This document shows, piece after piece, positions 15,342 to 23,669 of a stretch of 26,822 nucleotides of DNA. Source of the stretch: Pseudomonadota bacterium (GTDB lineage Bacteria > Pseudomonadota > Gammaproteobacteria > Acidiferrobacterales > Acidiferrobacteraceae); contig JAJZZU010000006.1 of NCBI GenBank assembly GCA_021797365.1, forward strand, positions 1 to 26,822, given 5' to 3'. The position numbers were made by a program, and so were the translations under genes. Within the stretch, counting starts at the first letter, position 1. Each line of letters starts with the position of its first letter. Under the pieces are notes generated by a model. That model saw only the letters and a list, made by a program, of their open reading frames with translations. It was not told the DNA's origin and did no database searches.

Positions 15342-16420
15342 CACGAGAGGTGTAACACCACTTGCCGCATCGTCCATTCGCGCGTCATATCCGAAAGAGT
15401 GAGAACACTGGAACAGGCAAAGGCGCCGGGTTCCCCGGTACCCGCCATCCACTTGCGCACGAGCGCGATGGCCGGCGTGCACAGGATCGACAGACCGTCG
15501 TCCCCGGCCACGAGTCCGGCGCTGCGTACGAGCGGCTGGCCGCCCCGCTCACCGCGCAACACCACGCGCAGGCCGAACGCCGCCCTCCCGAAACGCCGCA
15601 GGCCGTGCTGCATGACATGCAGCCCCTTGGCAAACCGGGCAAGATCGGCGATCACGCCCAGACGGTTCAATGAACCGAGCCAGGCATGGGCGCGATTCAA
15701 CACCGCAAGCTCGAGCCCCGTCCGGTAGGTCACCCCGGCGCCATAGCGCCGGCCCAGGATCTCGATCTCCGGGGCATCGGTCACATACAGACGATGGCGC
15801 CCGAAGGGCTCGGGAAGGGCCACGGTCCGGCCCCGCGTATAGCCCGGCACCTCATGCCACGCGCCGCGCTCATAAATACGCGCCGGGCGGCCTTGCGCGG
15901 CGAGCAGCGCGCGCACGCTCGCGAGCCCCCGCGGGTTACGATTGCCCGACAGCGCGGCGATCTCGATGTCGGTGATGGTATCGAACCCGGGGGCGATGGC
16001 CGCCGCCAGCACCGAGGAGAAGGCCAACGCCGAACCCGCCCCCGACACCAGCGACACCCCGCCCTCGACGGCGCGTGCCGTCAGGCCTTGCAGACCCAGT
16101 ATATAAGAGGTTTCGTCGGCCATGTCGACATAATGCACACCGCGCCGCGCACAACGCTCGGCGACCCCATAATCGTGGGGGCGGAATGGCCCGCAGGTGT
16201 TCACCACGGCAAACACGCCGTCGAGCGCGGCATTCAGCGAGGCCTGCCTTTGGATATCGACCGCCACGAACGGGATACCGAGCGCCGCCGATACCGCCTG
16301 GCCACGGCTCGTATCGCGCCCGCCGATGAGGCACTCGGCCTGCGGGTCTTGCATCAGGATCTCGGCGATGCGCCGCCCACAGGTGCCGTAGCCGCCGAGA
16401 ATCAGGACTTTCTTGGTCAT
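15341..16420 (-). CDS. Saccharopine dehydrogenase-like NAD(P)-binding oxidoreductase
   Basis: The 359-residue protein begins with a Rossmann motif (MTKKVLILGGYGTCGRR, GGYGTCG loop). The saccharopine dehydrogenase N-terminal pattern follows: GRD at about residue 35, FVAVDIQRQASLNAALDGVFAVVNTCGPF, and HYVDMADETSY. The C-terminal part (about 160-359) is typical of bacterial trans-acting or enoyl-reductase-like members of unknown substrate. Despite lysA nearby, it is not expected to act in lysine synthesis, since DapF and LysA mark the diaminopimelate route. The start at ATG 16420 is chosen because it opens directly on the Rossmann strand; the ribosome site is weak. It is inserted between cyaY and lptM, which adjoin each other in E. 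coli. Confidence 0.85.
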   Translation of the reverse strand: MTKKVLILGGYGTCGRRIAEILMQDPQAECLIGGRDTSRGQAVSAALGIPFVAVDIQRQASLNAALDGVFAVVNTCGPFRPHDYGVAERCARRGVHYVDMADETSYILGLQGLTARAVEGGVSLVSGAGSALAFSSVLAAAIAPGFDTITDIEIAALSGNRNPRGLASVRALLAAQGRPARIYERGAWHEVPGYTRGRTVALPEPFGRHRLYVTDAPEIEILGRRYGAGVTYRTGLELAVLNRAHAWLGSLNRLGVIADLARFAKGLHVMQHGLRRFGRAAFGLRVVLRGERGGQPLVRSAGLVAGDDGLSILCTPAIALVRKWMAGTGEPGAFACSSVLTLSDMTREWTMRQVVLHLS

Positions 16421-16633
16421 GGCGCCAAGAATAGAGGCTAAGGCAGGCCTGCTCAAGGGCATGGCCGCCGTCACGGCAGGGATACACCGGGGACGATTTC
16501 CCGGGACATGCGCGAGCACGGCCTGTTCGTTTCCCCCAAGGCCCGCTACCATGCCCCTTGTGCGTGCCCCGCCGACCGACGGGCGGCGCGCAGCGAGGAT
16601 GAACGGCACACGATAGACGACGAGGGGACCATC

Positions 16634-16954
16634 ATGGCAAGCGACAGCGACTACGAAAGACAGGCGCAGGCGATGCTCGAACGCATTGAACAGGCCATAG
16701 AGACCCACGCCCCGGAGATCGAGTTCGAGACCGAAGACGAGATCCTGACGCTCGAGTTTCCAGACGACTCACGCATTATCGTCAACAAACAGCGCCCCTT
16801 GAAACAGATCTGGGTCGCAGCCCGCGCCGGCGGCTTCCATTATGACTACGACGCCACCACCGGGCACTGGGTACGCGCCGGCGGCCACGAGCTCCTCGCC
16901 GATCTCGAGACCTTCGCAAGCGGCCAACTGCAAAAACCCGTGCGCCTGCGCTAG
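16634..16954 (+). CDS. cyaY: Iron-sulfur cluster assembly protein CyaY (bacterial frataxin)
   Basis: CyaY binds iron and modulates the cysteine desulfurase IscS during Fe-S cluster assembly. The 106 residues match the family size. The acidic first helix (DYERQAQAMLERIEQAIETH) and the acidic ridge EIEFETEDEILTLEF are followed by the strands IIVNKQRPLKQIWVAARAGGFHYDYD, with the conserved N-K-Q-x-P and W residues. The start ATG 16634 has a GAGGGG site 6-7 bp upstream. The gene is divergent from the lptM/dapF block, as in E. coli, and its stop lies 2 bp from the end of the convergent zinc-ribbon gene. Confidence 0.93.
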   Translation: MASDSDYERQAQAMLERIEQAIETHAPEIEFETEDEILTLEFPDDSRIIVNKQRPLKQIWVAARAGGFHYDYDATTGHWVRAGGHELLADLETFASGQLQKPVRLR

Positions 16955-16956
16955 AC

Positions 16957-17238
16957 CTATTCCCAGACGTCCTCGCGGTGGTGGGCAAAGGTCCCGGGGG
17001 CGGCACACTTCGGACAGGCGACCCCCATGACATCATCGGCGAGCAACGTGATGGCGTCGTGATAACAGAGGCTGCACCGCGGGATGCCACCCGCACCGAC
17101 CCAGGTACTGCCGATCGAATGGCAGTTATCGCACCGAAACAACCGCAAGCAAGGCTGCGGCCGGCGCCCGCACCCGACGCCGAGGTCACGCTCCTCGTAG
17201 TGGCAGGCGCGGCATAGGAAATCCACCTTGTGCCCCAT
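16957..17238 (-). CDS. Small Cys-rich zinc-ribbon protein coupled to lon
   Basis: This 93-residue protein has ten cysteines. Four CxxC pairs (9/12, 36/39, 55/58, 75/78) could form two zinc ribbons, with C23 and C30 in the first loop. The aromatic tail HHREDVWE is charged. There is no signal peptide. The ATG at 17238 lies 2 bp after the lon stop, so translation is almost certainly coupled to lon. The segment between the two putative ribbons (WVGAGGIPRC) looks like a folded linker. I do not recognise a named family. Possible roles are nucleic-acid or protein binding, or an adaptor or redox sensor for Lon (inference from position). Confidence 0.75.
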   Translation of the reverse strand: MGHKVDFLCRACHYEERDLGVGCGRRPQPCLRLFRCDNCHSIGSTWVGAGGIPRCSLCYHDAITLLADDVMGVACPKCAAPGTFAHHREDVWE

Positions 17239-17240
17239 GG

Positions 17241-19619
17241 CTAGCCCGGAAAGATCAAGGCCGCGACCTCGCGGTAATGCTTGACATAATGCATGACAAG
17301 GCCGCTACGGACATTGTCGGGCAACTCCTCGAAATCGTTGCGATTGGCCTCGGGGATGATGATCTCGGGGATCTTGACGCGGCGCGCGGCGATAATCTTC
17401 TCGCGGATCCCGCCGACCGGAAGGACATAACCGGTGAGCGTGATCTCGCCGGTCATGGCCAGCGGCCGGCTGATGCGCTTGCCGCGCGCAAGCGACAGGA
17501 GCGCGCTCGCGATCGTCACCCCGGCGCTCGGCCCGTCCTTAGGAATCGCGCCCGCCGGCACGTGCAGATGCAAAGACGCCTTGTCGAAGAAATCCTCAGG
17601 GGCGCCGTATTGCTTGCAATGTGAGGAGATGTAGCTGTAGGCGATCTCCGCCGACTCGCGCATCACCTCACCCAATTGGCCCGTGATCTTGATCCCGCGC
17701 GTGGCGCGGTGCACACGCGTGACCTCGATATCGAGGATGGCGCCGCCCATGGGGGTCCAGGCAAGGCCGGTCACGACCCCGACACCACGCAGGGGCTTGA
17801 TGGGCTGAAAGACCGGTCGATCGAGATACTTCTCCAGATTGCGCGTACCCACCTTGATGGGCGGCTCCTTGCCGTTGATCATGGCCACCACGGCCTTGCG
17901 CGCGATCGAGCCGAGCTTCTTTTCGAGGTTGCGGACGCCGGCCTCGCGCGCATAACCCTCGATGATCTCGCGTATGGCCTGATCCTCGATACGCAACTGC
18001 CCGCGCTTCAATCCCACCTTCTCCATCTGCTTGGGCAGGAGATGATGCTTGGCGATCGCCATCTTCTCGCTCGTGATGTAACCGGCAAGCCGTATGACCT
18101 CCATGCGATCCAGCAATGGCCGGGGTATGGTATCGAGCTGGTTGGCCGTACAGATAAATAGCACTTTGGACAGATCGAAACGTAAGTCGAGATAATGATC
18201 CAGAAAATCGACGTTCTGCTCGGGGTCCAGAACCTCGAGCAGCGCCGAGGCCGGATTCCCCTGAAAAGAGGAGCCGATCTTGTCGATCTCGTCTAACATG
18301 ATGATCGGATTGGCCACCCCGACCTCACGGATCGCCTGAATGAACTTGCCGGGCATCGCCCCTATGTAGGTGCGGCGATGGCCCTTGATCTCGGCCTCAT
18401 CGCGCATGCCGCCTACGGAAAACCGATAGAAGGTACGACCCAGAGAGGCCGCTATGGAGCGACCTATGGATGTCTTACCCACCCCCGGGGGGCCTACGAG
18501 CAGGAGTATCGAGCCCGCCACCTCACCCTTCATGACGCCGACCGCCAGGAATTCGATGATGCGGTCCTTGACGTCATCGAGGCCGTCATGGTCACGGTCC
18601 AGGATCGTCCGCGCCTGCTTCAGATCGATCTTGTCGGTGGAATAGCGGCCCCAGGGTAGAACCGTCAACCACTCGAGATAATTGCGCGTGACCGCATATT
18701 CAGGAGACCCCATCTCGAGCACCGCCATCTTTTGCAGCTCTTCCTCGACGCGCTTTTGCGCGGCCTCCGGCAGGGTGAGCGTGGTGAGCCGCTCGCGAAA
18801 GACCTCGATCTCGGCGGTACGGTCGTCCTTGGCGATGCCCAGTTCCTTCTGGATGGCCTTCAGCTGTTCGCGCAGGAAGAACTGGCGCTGCTGTTCGTTG
18901 ATCTTCTCCTCGACCCGCTCGCTGATGCGCGCCTGGGTCTTGGCGAGCTCGAGCTCCTTTTTCAGGAGAAAGAGCACCTTCTCGAGACGCGGCTCGAGGT
19001 CGACGGTGCGCAGGACATCCTGCAATTCCATCTTACTCGCGGTGGTGAGACTGGCCGCGAAGTCCGCAAGGCGCGAGGGTTGATCCGGACCAAAGCGCGT
19101 CAGAAAGAACTTGAGTTCCTCGCCATACAGGGGGTTTAGTGGCAAAAGCTCCTTTATGGTATTGATGACCGCCACCGAATAGGCCTTGGCATCGCCGCTC
19201 TCCGGGGCCTCGGGCTCGGGAAAGTACCGCGCGCGCACTGCGAACGGCCGCTCACGGGACAGCCACTGGTCAATGCGAAACCGCTGCAGGCCCTCCACGA
19301 AGACCTGCAGTTTCTCCTCGTTCTGAACCACCTTATGGATGCGGCACACAGTCCCCATCTCATAAAAATCGCCGCTCGCGACATCGACCGCCTCGTCCTT
19401 GCGGATCAAGACCAGGCCCACAACCTTGTGCGCGGTCTCGGTTGCCGCCACGATCGTGGAACTCCACGGCTCGCGATCGAGGACCAGCGGGATGGCCTGG
19501 GCCGGGAAAAACGGCCGGTTCGTAATGGGCACGATCGGCAGGGAGGTCGGCAGGACGTCGCCGGCACGCGCCAATGTCCCGCCGGATGCGGGCATCGATT
19601 CGGATTCGCTCTTGGTCAT
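17241..19619 (-). CDS. lon: ATP-dependent protease Lon
   Basis: Lon is a hexameric AAA+ serine protease that degrades misfolded and regulatory proteins. It has 792 residues from ATG 19619. Order: N-terminal substrate-binding LAN domain (about 25-220, with LPIVPITNRPFFPAQAIPL), a coiled coil (about 220-310), the AAA+ module with Walker A GPPGVGKT at 376-383 and Walker B IIMLDEID at about 439-446, and the protease domain with the Ser-Lys dyad S698 (KDGPSAG) and K741 (GIREK). Codons upstream of ATG 19619 remain open for over 90 residues but show no Lon homology, so that start is preferred although its ribosome site is weak. The NRPFF variant of the N-terminus is seen in a subset of proteobacterial Lon proteins. 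A sigma-32-type promoter lies upstream. Confidence 0.95.
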   Translation of the reverse strand: MTKSESESMPASGGTLARAGDVLPTSLPIVPITNRPFFPAQAIPLVLDREPWSSTIVAATETAHKVVGLVLIRKDEAVDVASGDFYEMGTVCRIHKVVQNEEKLQVFVEGLQRFRIDQWLSRERPFAVRARYFPEPEAPESGDAKAYSVAVINTIKELLPLNPLYGEELKFFLTRFGPDQPSRLADFAASLTTASKMELQDVLRTVDLEPRLEKVLFLLKKELELAKTQARISERVEEKINEQQRQFFLREQLKAIQKELGIAKDDRTAEIEVFRERLTTLTLPEAAQKRVEEELQKMAVLEMGSPEYAVTRNYLEWLTVLPWGRYSTDKIDLKQARTILDRDHDGLDDVKDRIIEFLAVGVMKGEVAGSILLLVGPPGVGKTSIGRSIAASLGRTFYRFSVGGMRDEAEIKGHRRTYIGAMPGKFIQAIREVGVANPIIMLDEIDKIGSSFQGNPASALLEVLDPEQNVDFLDHYLDLRFDLSKVLFICTANQLDTIPRPLLDRMEVIRLAGYITSEKMAIAKHHLLPKQMEKVGLKRGQLRIEDQAIREIIEGYAREAGVRNLEKKLGSIARKAVVAMINGKEPPIKVGTRNLEKYLDRPVFQPIKPLRGVGVVTGLAWTPMGGAILDIEVTRVHRATRGIKITGQLGEVMRESAEIAYSYISSHCKQYGAPEDFFDKASLHLHVPAGAIPKDGPSAGVTIASALLSLARGKRISRPLAMTGEITLTGYVLPVGGIREKIIAARRVKIPEIIIPEANRNDFEELPDNVRSGLVMHYVKHYREVAALIFPG

Positions 19620-19657
19620 CAATCTGTCATTCGCTTTTTTTAAGGAGCTCGGCTTTG

Positions 19658-19685
19658 TAATGGGGCCGCCCGGACTCGGTTCAAG
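19658..19685 (-). promoter_or_regulatory. Sigma-32-type heat-shock promoter of lon
   Basis: On the minus strand CTTGAAC (plus 19679-19685) matches the -35 at 6 of 7 positions. A 13-bp spacer precedes CCCCATTA (plus 19658-19665), which misses the -10 consensus only at the last base. The layout and spacer equal those of the hsp20 promoter in this window. The predicted transcript starts about 30 bp before the lon ATG. Confidence 0.72.
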
Positions 19686-19761
19686 GGTTTGCGTATTGTG
19701 CCAGATCGCGCCCGCACCGGAACGCGGCCATAGTCGCACGGCCGATGAGGATCTCAGTCTC

Positions 19762-19790
19762 TGGTCAAGGTCACATGGGCGGCTTATGAT
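19762..19790 (+). promoter_or_regulatory. Probable sigma-70 promoter for the slp pair
   Basis: TGGTCA (19762-19767, 4 of 6) and TATGAT (19785-19790, 5 of 6) are separated by 17 bp. They lie 41 bp before the first lipoprotein ATG. Confidence 0.5.
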
Positions 19791-19831
19791 AAACATCAAG
19801 GCAAGAGCCGTCCGGACATGGAGGCCGCGCA

Positions 19832-20383
19832 ATGAAAGCCTTGTGGACGCTAGCAGGCATACTTCTTCTGACCGGGTGCGCCGCACCCATCCCGCGCGCC
19901 CTACGGGCACCGCATATCACATCGGTGACCGTGGCCGCGGCGCGCGCCCACATCGCACCCCTCGGGGCACGCGTACGTTGGGGCGGGGTCATCAGCAAGG
20001 TCATAAATGATCCCCACGCCACCTGGATACAGGTCATCAGCCGATCGTTACGGCACGACGGCCGTCCACGCCGGGCGCGGTTCAGCGGAGGGCGCTTCCT
20101 GGCCCGGGTGCCGGGCTTCCTCGACCCCGATATCTACGCGGTCGGTCGCAAGATCACCGTGGTGGGGGTCTTCTCCGGCTACGAGAAGGACCCGATCGGG
20201 AGCTATCTGTATGACTTCCCCGTGGTGCGTACGCTCGCGGTCCACCTCTGGCGACCACGGCCCCATTACTACTCGCGTTTTTACTACGCCAACCCCTGGC
20301 CGTGGGGGTGGGGCATAGGCGTGGGGCCAGACTTCGACTGGGGGTGGCCGGGGGACGATGACGGGCCAGGCTTCGGACCATGA
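19832..20383 (+). CDS. Slp family outer-membrane lipoprotein (first copy)
   Basis: The 183-residue precursor has a lipoprotein signal (MKALWTLAGILLLTGC) with the lipobox cysteine at 16. The mature part has the Slp/YeaY fold pattern: GARVRWGGVISKV, TWIQVISRSL, GRFLARVPGFLDPDIYAVGRKITVVGVF, and the YDFPVV strand. Slp proteins in enteric bacteria are starvation- or acid-induced outer-membrane lipoproteins of unclear biochemical role. The last 35 or so residues form a tail rich in Tyr, Trp, Gly, Pro and Asp (YYANPWPWGWG, then DDDGPGFGP) that may be surface-exposed or disordered. A GGAGG site precedes the ATG. The second copy follows 25 bp later. Confidence 0.87.
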   Translation: MKALWTLAGILLLTGCAAPIPRALRAPHITSVTVAAARAHIAPLGARVRWGGVISKVINDPHATWIQVISRSLRHDGRPRRARFSGGRFLARVPGFLDPDIYAVGRKITVVGVFSGYEKDPIGSYLYDFPVVRTLAVHLWRPRPHYYSRFYYANPWPWGWGIGVGPDFDWGWPGDDDGPGFGP

Positions 20384-20408
20384 GTCCCGTCGCCGGAGGG
20401 CGCAAGCC

Positions 20409-20918
20409 ATGAACCGGCTTGCGATCAGGACAGGGATACAGCGGGCCCTGGCGGCGTGCCTCGTCGCGGGTCTTGCCGGCTGCGCCCTGCGCCCGCGCCC
20501 CGAGGCCACGCATGTCGACCGGCGCATGGACCTGCAGGCGGTCCTCGCGCATCCGCGGCGCACGCGCGGGGCGCGCGTGCGCTGGGGGGGCATGATCGTG
20601 CGCGACTACGTGGGTCCTGTCCACAGCACGCTTACGATACTCGCCTATCCCCTGAATGGACGTGGCCGGCCCCGTCTCAGCCGGATGCCCGAGGGGCGTT
20701 TTCAGGCGGTGGCGCCCGGCTATCTCGACCCCATACTGTTTGCGCGCGGGCAACTGGTCACGGTCGTGGGGACCGTGATTGGCACCAAGCCCGGACTGAT
20801 CGGTCAGGCCCACTACATCTATCCGCGCGTGCAGATCCTCGCCACCCACGTCTGGCGCCTCTACCGGCCCAGGCGACGGCGCTGGCGCTTTGGCTTTGGC
20901 ATCGGAATCGGCCTGTAA
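20409..20918 (+). CDS. Slp family outer-membrane lipoprotein (second copy)
   Basis: The 169-residue precursor has lipobox LAGC with lipidated C25. It is a diverged paralogue of the gene before it: GARVRWGGMIVRDYVG, LTILAYPLN, GRFQAVAPGYLDPILFARGQLVTVVGTV and HYIYPRVQ all line up with the first copy. The aromatic tail is replaced by a short Arg-rich and Gly-rich end (RPRRRRWRFGFGIGIGL). ATG 20409 follows GGAGGGC and opens on the signal peptide; a start 17 codons earlier would add a charged leader before it. The tandem arrangement indicates an old duplication. Confidence 0.85.
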   Translation: MNRLAIRTGIQRALAACLVAGLAGCALRPRPEATHVDRRMDLQAVLAHPRRTRGARVRWGGMIVRDYVGPVHSTLTILAYPLNGRGRPRLSRMPEGRFQAVAPGYLDPILFARGQLVTVVGTVIGTKPGLIGQAHYIYPRVQILATHVWRLYRPRRRRWRFGFGIGIGL

Positions 20919-20957
20919 TCCGGCCGAGCGTTCGGATGGCCGCCAAATTTGATCCCC

Positions 20958-20983
20958 CTCCGGCGGTGCCCGCCCCGCCGGAG
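20958..20983. terminator. Hairpin between convergent slp and purT
   Basis: A perfect 9-bp stem CTCCGGCGG/CCGCCGGAG (arms 20958-20966 and 20975-20983) has an 8-base loop. It sits between the two gene ends and could stop transcription from both sides, but neither side has a long T-run, so intrinsic termination may be weak. Confidence 0.45.
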
Positions 20984-21016
20984 AGGTCTTGCGTGCCGCG
21001 GACCCCGGGAATCGGC

Positions 21017-22240
21017 TTAGACAGTCCGGGGCTCAGGGACCTTCGCAGCGAGGACCTCCACCAGGCTCGCGCACTCGTTGGCGCGACGACGCGCGGTATC
21101 GACGTCGGAGGCCATGGCCAAGGCCACGCCCATACGCCGGCGCATGAAGCTTTCGGGCTTGCCAAAGAGGCGCAGCTTGGTCCCGGGCACGCGTAACGCC
21201 GCATCCAGGCGCCCGTAACGCACACCCGCCGCATCGCGATTCCCATAGATTACGGCGCTCGCCCCGGGACGCAGCAGTTCCGTCGACACCGGAAGCCCCA
21301 GAATCGCGCGCACATGCAGTTCGAACTCGCTCTGGTACTGGCTCGCCAGTGTCACGAGGCCCGTATCATGCGGGCGGGGACTCACCTCCGAGAACCAGAC
21401 CTGGTCTTCGTTCACGAAGAACTCACAGCCGAATATCCCGCGTCCGCCGAGGGCCGCGGTAACCTTCTCTGCCATCTCACGAGCGCGATACAAGGCCTTC
21501 TCGCTCATCGGCTGCGGCTGCCAGCTCTCCACATAATCCCCGCGCTCCTGGCGGTGTCCGATTGGCTCACAGAAGTGCGTCTCGATCACCCCGCCGGGAC
21601 CGCTTGCGCGCACGGTGAGCAAGGTGATCTCGTACTGGAACTCGACGAACGACTCGACGATGACGCGCGCCATCGCCACGCGGCTCTTCTTCTGGGCCTC
21701 GTGCCATGCGGTCTCGAGCTCGGCCTCGTTTGTGGCCACCGACTGGCCCTTGCCCGACGACGACATGACCGGCTTCACGACACACGGAAAGCCGGTGACC
21801 GCCGCGGCCGCCTGCAGCTCCTCGAGACTGCCGGCAAAGGCATAGCGCGAGGTCGGGACCTTCAGTTCCTCGGCGGCCAGCCGCCGAATACCCTCCCGGT
21901 TCATGGTGAGGAATGCCCCGCGCGCCGTCGGTATGACCTCGGCCAGGCCCTCGTTTTCGATCTCCATGAGGGTCTCGGTGGCGATCGCCTCGAGCTCCGG
22001 GACCACGAAATCCGGTCGCTCGCGGGTAATGACATCGCGCACCGCGCGCCCATCGCGCATGTCGATCACATAGGAGCGGTGGGCCACCTGGTGGGCCGGC
22101 GCGCGCGCATAGCGGTCGACGGCCACCACCTCGACACCGAGCCGCTGGGCCTCGATGGCCACCTCTTTGCCCAATTCACCGCTGCCCAGCAAAAGCAGGC
22201 GCACGGCATCGCGTGTCAAGGGGGTACCCAAAACTGTCAT
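21017..22240 (-). CDS. purT: Formate-dependent phosphoribosylglycinamide formyltransferase 2
   Basis: PurT makes formylglycinamide ribonucleotide from GAR, formate and ATP, the folate-independent route of purine synthesis step 3. The 407-residue ATP-grasp protein shows [30 protein letters not shown] at residues 16-45, [16 protein letters not shown], the ATP loop [35 protein letters not shown], and the metal-binding [10 protein letters not shown]. All are near-identical to enteric PurT. ATG 22240 has a GGAG site 8 bp upstream. A separate promoter lies in the 121-bp gap after the MFS gene. Confidence 0.96.
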   Translation of the reverse strand: MTVLGTPLTRDAVRLLLLGSGELGKEVAIEAQRLGVEVVAVDRYARAPAHQVAHRSYVIDMRDGRAVRDVITRERPDFVVPELEAIATETLMEIENEGLAEVIPTARGAFLTMNREGIRRLAAEELKVPTSRYAFAGSLEELQAAAAVTGFPCVVKPVMSSSGKGQSVATNEAELETAWHEAQKKSRVAMARVIVESFVEFQYEITLLTVRASGPGGVIETHFCEPIGHRQERGDYVESWQPQPMSEKALYRAREMAEKVTAALGGRGIFGCEFFVNEDQVWFSEVSPRPHDTGLVTLASQYQSEFELHVRAILGLPVSTELLRPGASAVIYGNRDAAGVRYGRLDAALRVPGTKLRLFGKPESFMRRRMGVALAMASDVDTARRRANECASLVEVLAAKVPEPRTV

Positions 22241-22279
22241 GGCGAGAACTCCGAAGCGGGGGTGGGGTGGTTGGCGCGC

Positions 22280-22307
22280 ATCATACCCTCGGTCCAAAGT
22301 CTGTCAA
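22280..22307 (-). promoter_or_regulatory. Sigma-70 promoter of purT
   Basis: On the minus strand a perfect TTGACA (plus 22302-22307), a 16-bp spacer and TATGAT (plus 22280-22285, 5 of 6) lie about 40 bp before the purT ATG. Confidence 0.7.
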
Positions 22308-22361
22308 TTCTCGATCTTCCGGTGATCGCCCGACACCACGGCCGCGCCGCCATGCCCGGCG

Positions 22362-23669
22362 TCAGTCCTCGGGTGCCCATGCCGGAGACGCCACGCTCGT
22401 GGCCGGCCTGCGATCCTCGCCCGCCTGCGCAAGGGGCGCGCTCCGTCCGGCGATTCCCGCGCGCCCGGCGCGCCAGCCAATGGACCAGGCCGTCGCCGCC
22501 AGGACCGCGATCCCGGCGAGCGCGAACCGTGGCCCGAAGCCATCGGCGACCCAACCGAAAAGCGGGGCCACGATCGGGGCGCCCCCTAAGGCCACGGCGA
22601 TCAAAAACGCCAACAGGCGGCCGCGCATTGCCGGTTCCACCGACAACTGGAGGAGGCTGTTGGCAGACGTGACGAATACCTGTAACGCAAAGCCCAGGAT
22701 CAGGAGCGCCAGGGCGAACACCCCCAGACCCGGGGCCAGAGCCGCGGCCATGGTAGCGAGCGCACACATCGCGGTCGCCAAGGACAGGACCCCCAGTCGC
22801 GGCGCCCGGACCGCGGCCAACAACGCACCACCGACCGCGCCGACGGCCATCAGTGAGGCAATAAGACCGTAAGACACGGCCCGCGCCTGAAAGACCCGGA
22901 TGGCCATGGTCGAGACCAGGATCGGGAGGTTGACGCCGACCGCCCCCATCAACCCGAACATCCACAAGACCGCGATGAGGTCCGGGCGACGGGCCATGAG
23001 ACTCAGGACCTCGGTGAATGCGCGCACCGCCGGACCCGGGCGCATACGCCCGCGCACCGGGACGCGCCGCAGGACATGCAAGGCACACAGGACCAGGCCG
23101 AACGAGGTGGCATTGATCAAAAATACGGGCCCGGTCCCCAAGGACCCGATCAGGATCCCCGTCAGGGCCGGTCCGCAGAGCCGCCCCATGTTGAACGAGA
23201 GGGCATTGAGGGCGACCGCGTTCGGCAGATCGGATGGCGGCACGAGATCCGACACAAAGGCCCCGCGCGCGGGTGCATCGAAGGCCGCGACGATGCCGAG
23301 CAGCAGCGCAAAACCGTACACTTGCCAGAGCCGCACCGCGCCCGTGAGGACCAGCGCCGCCAGGGTCAGGGCCAGCACCCCCATGAGTCCTTGGGTCACA
23401 ACCAGGAGCCGGCGCCGGTCGCTGCGATCGGCGGCGGGACCGGTAAGCGGCAACAGCAGGGCCTGGGGCGCGAACTGTAGGGCGGTCACAAGACCCAACG
23501 CCAAGGCACTGTGCGCCGTGAGCCGCGTCAGTACCAGCCAGTCCTGGGCGGTGCGCTGCATCCAGGTGCCGAGATTCGACCCCAGGGCGGCGCCCGCCCA
23601 GAGGCGGTAATCGCGGCTGTAGAGCGCGCGCAAGGCCACAGGCGGCACGCGCGCCGCCTGTTCGCTCAC
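22362..23669 (-). CDS. MFS transporter (EntS-like, MFS_3 type)
   Basis: The 435-residue integral membrane protein has about 10-12 hydrophobic helices and the signatures of the enterobactin-exporter-like group: SRDYRLWAGAALGSNLGTWMQRTAQDWLVL in helix 1 (residues 18-48), then GPAADRSDRRRLLVV in the loop between helices 2 and 3, and DAPARGAFVSDLVPPSDLPNAVALNALSFN. The substrate is unknown; members export siderophores or drugs, and many have no known substrate. The start is GTG 23669, overlapping the isochorismatase-like stop by 4 bp (GTGA). The C-terminal tail (residues 400-435) is hydrophilic. An iron link is not supported by any siderophore gene here. Confidence 0.87.
   Translation of the reverse strand: MSEQAARVPPVALRALYSRDYRLWAGAALGSNLGTWMQRTAQDWLVLTRLTAHSALALGLVTALQFAPQALLLPLTGPAADRSDRRRLLVVTQGLMGVLALTLAALVLTGAVRLWQVYGFALLLGIVAAFDAPARGAFVSDLVPPSDLPNAVALNALSFNMGRLCGPALTGILIGSLGTGPVFLINATSFGLVLCALHVLRRVPVRGRMRPGPAVRAFTEVLSLMARRPDLIAVLWMFGLMGAVGVNLPILVSTMAIRVFQARAVSYGLIASLMAVGAVGGALLAAVRAPRLGVLSLATAMCALATMAAALAPGLGVFALALLILGFALQVFVTSANSLLQLSVEPAMRGRLLAFLIAVALGGAPIVAPLFGWVADGFGPRFALAGIAVLAATAWSIGWRAGRAGIAGRSAPLAQAGEDRRPATSVASPAWAPED

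Noticed and set aside
15341..16420. Lysine-pathway role for the saccharopine dehydrogenase-like gene
   Set aside because: DapF and LysA show the diaminopimelate route. The fold is shared by many unrelated oxidoreductases.
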